Shown here: positions 9,350-16,580 of the stretch, piece by piece
Layout: every line of letters begins with the position of its first letter
How positions within the stretch are numbered: position 1 is the first letter of the stretch
From: Bacteroidales bacterium UBA2295
Lineage (GTDB): Bacteria; Bacteroidota; Bacteroidia; Bacteroidales; Tenuifilaceae
Length of the DNA stretch: 64,000 bases
Reading direction: 5' to 3'
Assembly: GCA_002345825.1 (NCBI GenBank)
Contig: DDWD01000212.1
Span: 29,454 to 93,453, forward strand
The notes under the pieces: model-generated
Told to the model about the DNA's origin: nothing
Seen by the model: the letters and a program-made list of their open reading frames with translations, nothing else
Databases searched by the model: none
Translations under genes and position numbers: made by a program

Positions 9350-9901
9350 ATGAACAAAGAAAATTCACCGGCAGAAAAAGGGAGCACCCTCGATCAAAGA
9401 AAGAAAAGCATATTCAAAAATTTGGGTGAATTCATAAAGAGAAACCCGACCCTAACAGTGAGCATAATTGCTATAGGCATAATACTGGGGTTATGGAGCT
9501 TTATGAAAATAGATAAAACCCGAATGGGAAACCGATACAAAACCCAAATGGTTTTGCAGCGTGACAGTATAAACATTGGACATACAAAGAATAACGTACG
9601 AATTTTCTCTTGGGCTGTTCGTAGCGAGCTAATTCGTGGTAACAAGGAGCAGGTTGAACATTTCTTTACAAATTACTTAGAAACAGGTAAGGTGGTGCGT
9701 GTTTTGCTAATTGATCCGGAAACTAGTAAGGTTATAATATCTACAAACAAAAAAGATGTTGACACCACAGCAACTGATAACGAAATACTTGATGCAACAG
9801 CAATCATAACTATCGATGCTGGTGAAACTTATATGATAGCCAACCCAATAATGGGTCTCGATAAAAAAATTGGAATTTTAGTAGTTGAAATCGAAAAGTA
9901 A
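9350..9901 (+). CDS. single-span membrane protein with Cache-like extracytoplasmic domain
   Basis: Unrecognised protein of 183 residues. It has a charged cytoplasmic N-terminus, one membrane span at about residues 34-51 (VSIIAIGIILGLWSFM) and an extracytoplasmic domain (55-183) with the helix-then-sheet layout of small Cache/PAS-like sensor domains: RSELIRGNKEQVEHFF, then VRVLLIDPETSKVIIST. There is no kinase, GGDEF or methyl-accepting domain attached, so it is a sensor fold without an output. The frame is open from a TTG at 9293, but the promoter and the ATG at 9350 argue for the shorter form. It is followed 11 bases later by a YccF gene. The fold assignment is tentative. Confidence 0.65.
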   Translation: MNKENSPAEKGSTLDQRKKSIFKNLGEFIKRNPTLTVSIIAIGIILGLWSFMKIDKTRMGNRYKTQMVLQRDSINIGHTKNNVRIFSWAVRSELIRGNKEQVEHFFTNYLETGKVVRVLLIDPETSKVIISTNKKDVDTTATDNEILDATAIITIDAGETYMIANPIMGLDKKIGILVVEIEK

Positions 9902-9912
9902 ATAGAAAAATT

Positions 9913-10311
9913 ATGCGCACACTTGGAAACATCATTTGGCATATCCCATTCCTTGGATTTGTAACCGCATTTTGGACTTTTATAATAGGAGGTATTCTTA
10001 CGCTCACAATCGTAGCATCCCCCATTGGGTTGGGGTTAATTCAACTTTCAAGGTTTTTGCTTACACCCTTTTCAATGAAAATGGTTAGTAAGAACACGTT
10101 AAACAAAAAACAAAATCAGCTTTGGAAAGCCTATGGGTTTATTGTGCGCATTATATACTTTCCCATAGGGTTAGTTCTGGCCATTGTAACCATCTTCCAA
10201 ATTGTGGGCCTTTTCATATCGATAATTGGTATACCAACAGCAATAGTTCTGGCCAAATCGCTCGAAACGTACTTTAACCCTGTGAACAAGGTTTGTGTAC
10301 CCGAAAACTAA
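9913..10311 (+). CDS. YccF family inner-membrane protein
   Basis: Small integral membrane protein (132 residues) of the YccF/DUF307 group. It holds the two YccF signatures: an N-terminal IIWHIPFLGF followed by FTIVASPIGLG-like residues (about 30-45, continuing into LSRFLLTPF), and a C-terminal SIIGIPTAIVLAKS (about 104-117). Three to four hydrophobic segments are visible. Its function is unknown. It forms an operon with the upstream Cache-like gene and converges on the U32 gene. Confidence 0.85.
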   Translation: MRTLGNIIWHIPFLGFVTAFWTFIIGGILTLTIVASPIGLGLIQLSRFLLTPFSMKMVSKNTLNKKQNQLWKAYGFIVRIIYFPIGLVLAIVTIFQIVGLFISIIGIPTAIVLAKSLETYFNPVNKVCVPEN

Positions 10312-10348
10312 ATTGGTAATAGTTTTCGCACAATTTTTCGTTGTTGTG

Positions 10349-11608
10349 TTAAAGTAACTTGGACTTAACTGAAATTACTTGGTAAACCTTGTCGTTTCGT
10401 CGGACCAACTCGGGGGTGATAAACGAACATTTTACCCCCTTGGGGCAATGTTCCACGGATTTATCGTCAACACGAATATCCTCAGCTATTAGTTCAACTA
10501 CTCCTGTTGTTGGGCCAATAATCAGTACTTTATCGTTCTTGTTAAACTGGGTTGCCTCAACTTTTAACTCGGCCACTCCAAGGTTTGAGAAGTAGTTGGA
10601 AATTTTCCCCACGTATACCTTTCGCTCTGTTGCAACGCTACCATAATAGTGGCTCCATTCGCCAAGCTTTTGCCCCAGGTAGTAACCATCCCAAAACCCC
10701 CGATTAAAAACTTTGGAGAGTCGCTCCATCCAACCATCTATCTTTTGCTGATTATATGTTCCATCGGCAATGGCCTCAACCGCTTCGCGGTAGCATTGGG
10801 TAACCGTTTTCACGTACTCGGGGCTACGGGCACGACCCTCAAGTTTAAGAACCCTAACGCCCGATGCAATTATCTTGTTCAGGAAACCAATGGTACACAA
10901 ATCTTTGGGCGACATGATGTACTCGTTGTCAATTTCAAGCTGATCGCCGGTTTCGTTATCGGTCACAGTGTATGATCGACGGCAAATTTGCAGACAAGCT
11001 CCGCGATTGGCCGATGAGTTGGCCTGATGCAAGCTCATGTAGCACTTGCCCGAAACCGCCATGCATAGCGCTCCGTGAGCAAAAATCTCGAGTTGTACCT
11101 TTTGGCCCGATGGGCCAACGATATTTTGCTCCTCAATATTACGAGCAATAACAGCCACCTGATCGAGGGTTAGCTCACGCGCCAGCACGGCCACATCGGC
11201 CCACTGAGAGTAGAACTTAAGCGACTCGGTATTACTGATATTTAGCTGAGTAGATAGATGTACCTCAACTCCTTGTTCGCGTGCATAGCTTATGGCCGAT
11301 TGATCAGAAGCAATTATGGCCGAAACCCCAGCTTTTGCTGCCGCTTCAATTGTTGAGCGCATTGGAGGAATATCGTGATCGTAAAGTACAGTATTTACCG
11401 TAAGGTAGGTCTTTACGTTATGTTCGGAACAAATTCGGACTATCTCAGGCAAATCGTCGGTAGTAAAATTTACCGTAGATTTGGCGCGCATATTAAGGTG
11501 TCCCACGCCAAAGTAAACCGAGTTTGCACCACCCTGTATGGCTGCCATTAGCGATTCAAAGTTGCCGGCTGGCGCCATTATCTCAATATCCGAAGGATTA
11601 AATATCAT
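10349..11608 (-). CDS. U32 peptidase family protein (TrhP/YegQ-like)
   Basis: Member of the U32 'collagenase-like' family, whose bacterial members with this architecture mostly act in RNA modification (TrhP/YegQ: tRNA uridine-34 hydroxylation) rather than proteolysis. The signature EIFAHGALCMAVSGKCYMS (about residues 174-192) supplies two of the conserved cysteines; further ones occur in GACLQICRR just after. The N-terminal TIM-barrel-like half starts IEIMAPAGNFESL. At 419 residues it matches the YegQ length class. Substrate specificity is inferred from the family only. Confidence 0.88.
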   Translation of the reverse strand: MIFNPSDIEIMAPAGNFESLMAAIQGGANSVYFGVGHLNMRAKSTVNFTTDDLPEIVRICSEHNVKTYLTVNTVLYDHDIPPMRSTIEAAAKAGVSAIIASDQSAISYAREQGVEVHLSTQLNISNTESLKFYSQWADVAVLARELTLDQVAVIARNIEEQNIVGPSGQKVQLEIFAHGALCMAVSGKCYMSLHQANSSANRGACLQICRRSYTVTDNETGDQLEIDNEYIMSPKDLCTIGFLNKIIASGVRVLKLEGRARSPEYVKTVTQCYREAVEAIADGTYNQQKIDGWMERLSKVFNRGFWDGYYLGQKLGEWSHYYGSVATERKVYVGKISNYFSNLGVAELKVEATQFNKNDKVLIIGPTTGVVELIAEDIRVDDKSVEHCPKGVKCSFITPELVRRNDKVYQVISVKSKLL

Positions 11609-11625
11609 GCTACAAAATTTTGATG

Positions 11626-11633
11626 CAAAGATA
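11626..11633 (-). promoter_or_regulatory. -7 element for the U32 gene
   Basis: The minus strand reads TATCTTTG, a perfect match to TAnnTTTG, 17 bases before the ATG of the U32 family gene. A TTTG lies only 15 bases further upstream, shorter than usual, so the -33 box is uncertain. Confidence 0.5.
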
Positions 11634-11690
11634 GGAAATATGATAGGGCAAATGCATTGGAAATTAGTTAAAATAATCTATCTGATTCAC

Positions 11691-12150
11691 TGTCCCGCTA
11701 GGAACATAATATGTGTAAAACTTAAATACAGAATAATAACCCCGTGACGGAATATTCTTTACTTGCTACAGGCAAGACTTAGTCGTAAAATTAAACACAA
11801 TTTTAATGTATATAAAACCGATAATTTCTTTATTCACACCCTCGTAGAGGGTATATAGCGATAGGGTATTGATTGCGAAGGTAAAGCACCCCGTGGGGGT
11901 GCAATAGATATCAGCAGCCCATATTGCGCATCTACGAAGCGCTAAATTATTTTCATTAATTTATTCAATCGCTATGTGCCCTCTACGAGGGCTATAGTAT
12001 TAATATTCTGATCAAACCAATAAATAAATTGTTAATATTTGTTTGTTTTGTATTCTTATCTTGACGGCTATGGCAGGCAAGCAGGCTTGACGGCACAGGA
12101 AAATCCGTTTGCATAACATCAGCTACAAATATATTGTCCCTAACGGGACA
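11691..12150. repeat. outer inverted pair of TGTCCC palindromes
   Basis: TGTCCCGCTAGGAACA at 11691-11706 and TGTCCCTAACGGGACA at 12135-12150 are reverse complements with two mismatches, and each is itself palindromic. Similarity continues weakly on the inner side (TAATATGTGTA against ATATATTTGTA). Palindromes of this kind are dispersed between genes in many Bacteroidota genomes and resemble REP elements. Confidence 0.65.
11838..11992. repeat. inner REP-like unit: inverted repeats around a hairpin
   Basis: ACCCTCGTAGAGGGT (11838-11852, continuing ATATAGCGAT to 11862) is repeated in inverse at 11968-11992, with about three mismatches in 25 bases. Each arm carries its own hairpin: 11838-11852 and GCCCTCTACGAGGGC at 11978-11992. 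Between them lies a perfect hairpin GCACCCC-GTG-GGGGTGC (11886-11902). The layout matches paired REP units (BIME-like). Confidence 0.7.
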
Positions 12151-12236
12151 GGCTTTTCTTGATTGCGTAAACCCTTAGCAATTGATTCAAATTAAGATTT
12201 TTAAGTTTGTTGCTGGGTGTGATGGCAAACATCATC

Positions 12237-12266
12237 TTTTCAAACCGAATAAACAAACTATCTTTG
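12237..12266 (+). promoter_or_regulatory. promoter of the ABC-F gene
   Basis: TATCTTTG (12259-12266) is a perfect -7 element 20 bases before the ATG at 12287. A TTTT at 12237-12240 may serve as the -33 box with an 18-base spacer. This supports the ATG at 12287 over the in-frame TTG at 12182. Confidence 0.6.
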
Positions 12267-12286
12267 CGCCTCATTTAAATTTTGCT

Positions 12287-13927
12287 ATGATTTCAGTTGA
12301 CAGCTTAACCCTTGAATTTGGGGGAACAACGCTTTTTAAGGATATCTCCTTTGCCATAAATGATAAGGATAGAATTGCCCTTATGGGCAAGAATGGCGCA
12401 GGCAAATCGACATTGCTAAAAATAATTGCTGGAGTAAAAGCGCCAACCCGTGGCCGGGTAACTGCACCTAACGATGCGGTAATTGCATATCTGCCTCAAC
12501 ACCTAATTACCGAGAATGACCGCACGGTTTTCGATGAGGCATCGCAGGCATTTGCCAGTATCTTTGAGATGAAACGGGAGATTGATGAGCTCAACCATCA
12601 GCTTACCGTTCGCACCGACTACGAGTCGGACAGCTACTACAAGCTTATTGAAGATGTATCGACCCTAAGCGAGAAGTACTACACCATTGAGGAGATAAAT
12701 TTTGATGCCGAGGTTGAGAAAATATTGATAGGACTTGGCTTTCACCGCGAGGATTTTACGAGACCTACCAGCGAGTTCAGCGGAGGATGGCGCATGCGCA
12801 TTGAGCTGGCCAAAATCCTGCTGCAAAAACCCGACCTCATTCTGCTCGATGAGCCCACCAACCATATGGATATTGAGTCGGTGCAGTGGCTGGAGGAGTT
12901 TTTGATAAACAGCGCCAAGGCAGTAATCTTGATTTCGCACGACAGGGCTTTTGTTGATAATATCACCACCCGCACCATTGAGATTACCATGGGCCGTATT
13001 TACGACTACAAGGTGAACTACACAACCTACCTGCAGCTGCGCGGGGAGCGCAGGGAGCAACAGCAAAAGCAGTACGATGAGCAGCAGAAAATGATTGCCG
13101 ATAATCAGGAGTTTATCGAGCGATTTAAGGGTACCTACTCCAAAACCAATCAGGTGCAGTCGCGGGTGCGAATGCTTGAGAAGTTAGAAATACTAGAGGT
13201 TGATGAGGAAGATACCTCTGCCCTTAAACTACGATTTCCCCCTTCGCCCCGCTCGGGCAGTTGGCCAGTAGTTGCCGAGGGTGTCTCAAAAAGCTACGGC
13301 GATCTTAACGTTTTCTCAAATGCATCGTTCTCCATTGAACGTGGCGAAAAGATTGCATTCGTTGGTCGAAATGGCGAGGGAAAATCGACTATGATTAAGG
13401 CCATTATGGGCGAGATACATTTTGACGGAAAAATGGCCCTTGGGCATAACGTTAAAATTGGATACTTTGCGCAAAACCAAGCTTCGCTGCTCAACGAGGA
13501 GCTAACCGTTTTTCAAACAATCGACGATGTGGCTGTGGGTGATATACGAACTAAGATCAAGGATCTGCTTGGTGCATTTATGTTTGGAGGCGATGACATA
13601 AACAAAAAGGTTAAGGTTTTGTCGGGAGGAGAAAGAACCCGTCTATCGATGATAAAACTGCTACTTGAGCCGGTAAATCTACTAATTCTCGATGAGCCAA
13701 CCAACCACCTGGATATGCGCACCAAGGATATTCTTAAAAGCGCACTCCTAGCCTTTGATGGCACGCTAATACTTGTTTCTCACGACCGCGATTTTCTTGA
13801 CGGGCTGGTTACAAAGGTTTACGAATTTGGAAACAGGGAAGTTAAGGAGCATCTTTACGATATCCGTGGCTTTTTGGAAAAGAAGAAGATGGAGAATTTG
13901 AAGGAGATTGAGCGGAAAGGGAATTGA
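12287..13927 (+). CDS. ABC-F family ATPase (ribosome-associated)
   Basis: Soluble protein of 546 residues with two ABC cassettes and no membrane segment, as in the ABC-F translation factors that bind the ribosomal E site. Cassette 1 has Walker A GKNGAGKST (34-42), signature SGGWRMR and Walker B/linker LLDEPTNHMD. Cassette 2 has GRNGEGKST (about 361), LSGGERTR and LILDEPTNHLD. The charged inter-domain linker with ERREQQQKQYDEQQK matches the ABC-F interdomain arm. There is no extended C-terminal coil as in Uup. The start is the ATG at 12287. Whether it is a housekeeping factor or gives antibiotic protection cannot be told. Confidence 0.92.
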   Translation: MISVDSLTLEFGGTTLFKDISFAINDKDRIALMGKNGAGKSTLLKIIAGVKAPTRGRVTAPNDAVIAYLPQHLITENDRTVFDEASQAFASIFEMKREIDELNHQLTVRTDYESDSYYKLIEDVSTLSEKYYTIEEINFDAEVEKILIGLGFHREDFTRPTSEFSGGWRMRIELAKILLQKPDLILLDEPTNHMDIESVQWLEEFLINSAKAVILISHDRAFVDNITTRTIEITMGRIYDYKVNYTTYLQLRGERREQQQKQYDEQQKMIADNQEFIERFKGTYSKTNQVQSRVRMLEKLEILEVDEEDTSALKLRFPPSPRSGSWPVVAEGVSKSYGDLNVFSNASFSIERGEKIAFVGRNGEGKSTMIKAIMGEIHFDGKMALGHNVKIGYFAQNQASLLNEELTVFQTIDDVAVGDIRTKIKDLLGAFMFGGDDINKKVKVLSGGERTRLSMIKLLLEPVNLLILDEPTNHLDMRTKDILKSALLAFDGTLILVSHDRDFLDGLVTKVYEFGNREVKEHLYDIRGFLEKKKMENLKEIERKGN

Positions 13928-13997
13928 AAAAAACTTTTTTGAACATTCCCATCCTTTAGGACTTTTTCGCATACTCTATCAATCATCCTGTTGGCAG

Positions 13998-14390
13998 CTA
14001 ATTATTAAGTTTGGCTAATGATTGACAATAACAAATACTCTCACTCATATCGTTTCCACATACATTATGGATTACGATATAAGAGAGTGCGTGTATTAAT
14101 TTTGTGCCGGAAAATATATCCTGGGGTTTTAACCTGTTTTTTATAGTGCTACCAGATCGAACCAACAAAATAAAAAGAATAGACATTAGGTATAAAAACC
14201 CAATTAGATAGTAAATTAGGTAAACTCGTGAAGAACCTTGGGACAACATGATTTGAGCCGTTAATACTGCGCCGATGCTATTGAGAAAAAGTATCACTAT
14301 CATCATACTTTTGCTAAACTTTTTGTACAGAAGAAAACCTGTTAAACTTATAAGCACAAGTATGGATAGGATTATACCACCTACAAACAT
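13998..14390 (-). CDS. small hypothetical membrane protein
   Basis: Unrecognised 130-residue protein with three hydrophobic segments (about 2-22, 28-48, 54-77) followed by a basic stretch and a cytoplasmic-looking tail. The first ATG is at 14390. The same frame is open further upstream, directly behind the TAG of the CPBP protease gene, and would encode one more hydrophobic segment (SLIVFVTSFVTVIPS). A four-span protein starting at a non-standard codon, or TAG readthrough from the neighbour, is therefore possible. It lies 72 bases behind the CPBP gene in the same direction. Confidence 0.5.
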   Translation of the reverse strand: MFVGGIILSILVLISLTGFLLYKKFSKSMMIVILFLNSIGAVLTAQIMLSQGSSRVYLIYYLIGFLYLMSILFILLVRSGSTIKNRLKPQDIFSGTKLIHALSYIVIHNVCGNDMSESICYCQSLAKLNN

Positions 14391-14462
14391 ACCATCTTCA
14401 AAGCAGCTAGGAATAACAGTAACGAATGAGGTTACAAAAACAATAAGAGAAAATCGCTCAAG

Positions 14463-15335
14463 CTAATTTGCCCTGTTAGTTTGCTTAGGGCTAGGCTCAA
14501 AAAATTTAAAACTATCGACAATACCATCAAACTCATAGGGGCTAAGGGGAGATTTTACACCCATATTTTTTGTAAAAACAACAACAAGCATAAGGTTTAC
14601 CAACATAGCCGTCCAAAGGAAGATGTAAAAAGTGGCATTATCGGCATAACCAAAATATTCGCCATTAGGGTTCTGCACAAGAAAGAGAAATGCATCATGA
14701 ATGTAATGATATACAATACCCGCTATTAATGCTCTTGTACGCAATGCCACAAAAGAAAAAGTAATACCAATTATGAACACAGAAATAACCTCGAAAAGGG
14801 CTTCTGGCGTAAATCCAGTTATATGACACAACGCAAAAATTACTGTTTGTAACCAAAATGCTTTACTTATGCTCCTATAATGGCGAATTAGGATAATCAT
14901 TAGCACACCCCGAAACATTATCTCCTCCCAAATTCCAGGAGTTAAGGAGAAAACAAAATGCCCAAGCGATAGGTTACTCCAGTTAAACTCGAATTTGCCG
15001 GTGAAATGCGAACCAAAATACATCCCGGTAAGAGAAACAACCCCGAGAAGAATCCCTAGAAATATTTGCTTCACAACACCCGATGGTACAAAAACACCAA
15101 CTGAGCGCAGCCACTCCCATATGGCTTTTTTCCCAAAAGGAATTTTAAAAACTCTTGGAAATAAAAAAAGAATTGAGGCGCTAGTAACCGTAAATGCTAT
15201 TATTGCTTTTTGTAATTTTGACATATCGAGGTCGAAGCCTTTGTTAACTAGCATTACAATTAACGGCCCAATCACTGAAAACAGTATTGCAAGGTATATT
15301 TGCATTCCTGTTCTACCAAGAATTTTTTTTCCCAT
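14463..15335 (-). CDS. CPBP family intramembrane glutamic protease
   Basis: Integral membrane protein (290 residues, about eight spans) of the CPBP/Abi/CaaX-protease family related to Rce1. The catalytic motifs are visible: EEIMFRG (the E-E-x3-R motif), FALCHITG (F-x3-H) and YHYIHDAF in the last conserved helix. Bacterial members process or modify membrane-bound partners; none is identifiable here. The small membrane protein gene follows in the same frame after the stop codon. Confidence 0.85.
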   Translation of the reverse strand: MGKKILGRTGMQIYLAILFSVIGPLIVMLVNKGFDLDMSKLQKAIIAFTVTSASILFLFPRVFKIPFGKKAIWEWLRSVGVFVPSGVVKQIFLGILLGVVSLTGMYFGSHFTGKFEFNWSNLSLGHFVFSLTPGIWEEIMFRGVLMIILIRHYRSISKAFWLQTVIFALCHITGFTPEALFEVISVFIIGITFSFVALRTRALIAGIVYHYIHDAFLFLVQNPNGEYFGYADNATFYIFLWTAMLVNLMLVVVFTKNMGVKSPLSPYEFDGIVDSFKFFEPSPKQTNRAN

Positions 15336-15555
15336 CGCTTTACTTGTTATCTGATAAATTTAAAATATGTGGTAAATTACTTTTAAAACAAACTAAAAAA
15401 ACAATTCTTGCCCTTCATTAACAAGCGGAATAGTAGTGAACCCAAATAAATCTTACTTCCAAATCATTAAATAAATATACGTTTTTCTACAAAACGAACG
15501 TTCAAACCATAGTCGTTATATTTCAGCGTTATTCATTTACCCAAAACAATAACGG

Positions 15556-16305
15556 TTAAATACATTTAAACATATGGTTTAACTTGCTATCTATTAAATG
15601 CTCTTCACCAAGCTGTTTAATAATATCGTTCTTATACTTCCAGGTAATAGAAATACATTGGCATTTATCCCCAATCAATTTAAGTAGGTGAATGATGTGG
15701 GTTAGATAATTGAGATTATTCTCATCAATTGAGTGGATAAAAAAATCGACGTTAAAACTAATTGCCTCAGGCTCATTATACCTTAACATCTCAAGCCACA
15801 AAACTAGGGGATAAAAATACACCCAGGGCTCGCTGTGAACACAGCTGCCCTCTATGATTATATCAACAGAATCGTCGTAGTAAACAAGAGGAGCAGCGTC
15901 TGTCATTATATGACTAAACGTACTAGGTAATTGCTTTTCAGTAATATTGAAGGGGAATTTAAAAAATTCAGCAAACTCTTCGCCATCTTCTTTGATATCA
16001 ATATCATCTGCAAAGTAGTGCCAGTTTACAACTACTTGCTTACCCTTGTCATGCTGTTTCTCGAGCAGCTTAAAAAGATCATAAAAAGATTTGGACGAAG
16101 AGTTGCCAAAATACATCATAGAAAAACTAACCTCGAGGCTAATCCCACCCGAAAAAAAATATTTATCAACCCAATTTATAAGTGCCGTGTAGAATAAAGT
16201 AGGGTTTTCGGGTATTGAAATCCCCGACACCTGCACAGTACCCTTTTGGGAGTCTGCAACTATAAGCGGTTCTCGATTTGAGGGGGAGTTTATTAGGTTT
16301 TCCAT
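15556..16305 (-). CDS. double SiaC-like (DUF1987) protein
   Basis: Cytoplasmic protein with two copies of the SiaC/DUF1987 fold, which is the phosphorylatable partner in SiaB-kinase/SiaA-phosphatase switches. Copy 1 (about 12-117) is canonical: G-x3-SGISIPENPTLFY, INWVDKY, the segment MMYFGNSSSK holding the usual phosphosite region (S69-S71), and WHYFADDIDIKEDGEE. Copy 2 (about 142-232) keeps the scaffold (IIIEGSCV, YFYPLVLWLE, WKYKND) but has lost the phosphosite segment. Most family members are a single domain of about 125 residues. I start at the ATG at 16305; a GTG three codons upstream is also in frame. No kinase gene is adjacent. Confidence 0.75.
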   Translation of the reverse strand: MENLINSPSNREPLIVADSQKGTVQVSGISIPENPTLFYTALINWVDKYFFSGGISLEVSFSMMYFGNSSSKSFYDLFKLLEKQHDKGKQVVVNWHYFADDIDIKEDGEEFAEFFKFPFNITEKQLPSTFSHIMTDAAPLVYYDDSVDIIIEGSCVHSEPWVYFYPLVLWLEMLRYNEPEAISFNVDFFIHSIDENNLNYLTHIIHLLKLIGDKCQCISITWKYKNDIIKQLGEEHLIDSKLNHMFKCI

Positions 16306-16520
16306 TTTGCTCACGTTTGGTTAAACTAAAATAGCTCTAAATTTAAAATTATCACTCAGTGGGAGTAAAACTCTTATTTAAAACTTGGTTCTCCATTCGG
16401 TAAAATTATATCGGTGGGAGTTGCAATCGGTGCACTGGTGTTAACCAAAACAGGGAACCTAATTGATGTAGCTTGAGGAGAAGTGCAAATAATTTGTTTT
16501 CCTTATGAATCCTTAAACTA

Positions 16521-16551
16521 AGGCAGGCGAGCACTCGGTGCTCGCCTGCCT
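16521..16551. terminator. strong 14-bp hairpin, possible terminator or palindromic repeat
   Basis: AGGCAGGCGAGCAC (16521-16534) pairs perfectly with GTGCTCGCCTGCCT (16538-16551) around a TCG loop, 30 bases behind the kelch lipoprotein gene on the minus strand. There is no direct T tract on that strand, so it is either a weak terminator or a dispersed GC-rich palindrome. Confidence 0.5.
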
Positions 16552-16580
16552 GTAGTTTTTAAGTAAATTTATTGAGTGAA

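Larger units (their letters stand above)
11609..12286. other. 678-bp intergenic region made largely of palindromic repeats
   Basis: No credible gene. The stretch holds an outer pair of 16-base palindromes in opposite orientation (11691-11706, 12135-12150), an inner pair of 25-base inverted repeats (11838-11862, 11968-11992) around a central perfect hairpin (11886-11902), a short direct repeat CTTGACGGC near 12061 and 12087, and promoter elements for the flanking genes. Confidence 0.75.

Noticed and set aside
12182..12286. N-terminal extension of the ABC-F protein from a TTG
   Set aside because: A perfect -7 promoter element lies inside this stretch and the ATG at 12287 opens directly into the first ABC cassette.
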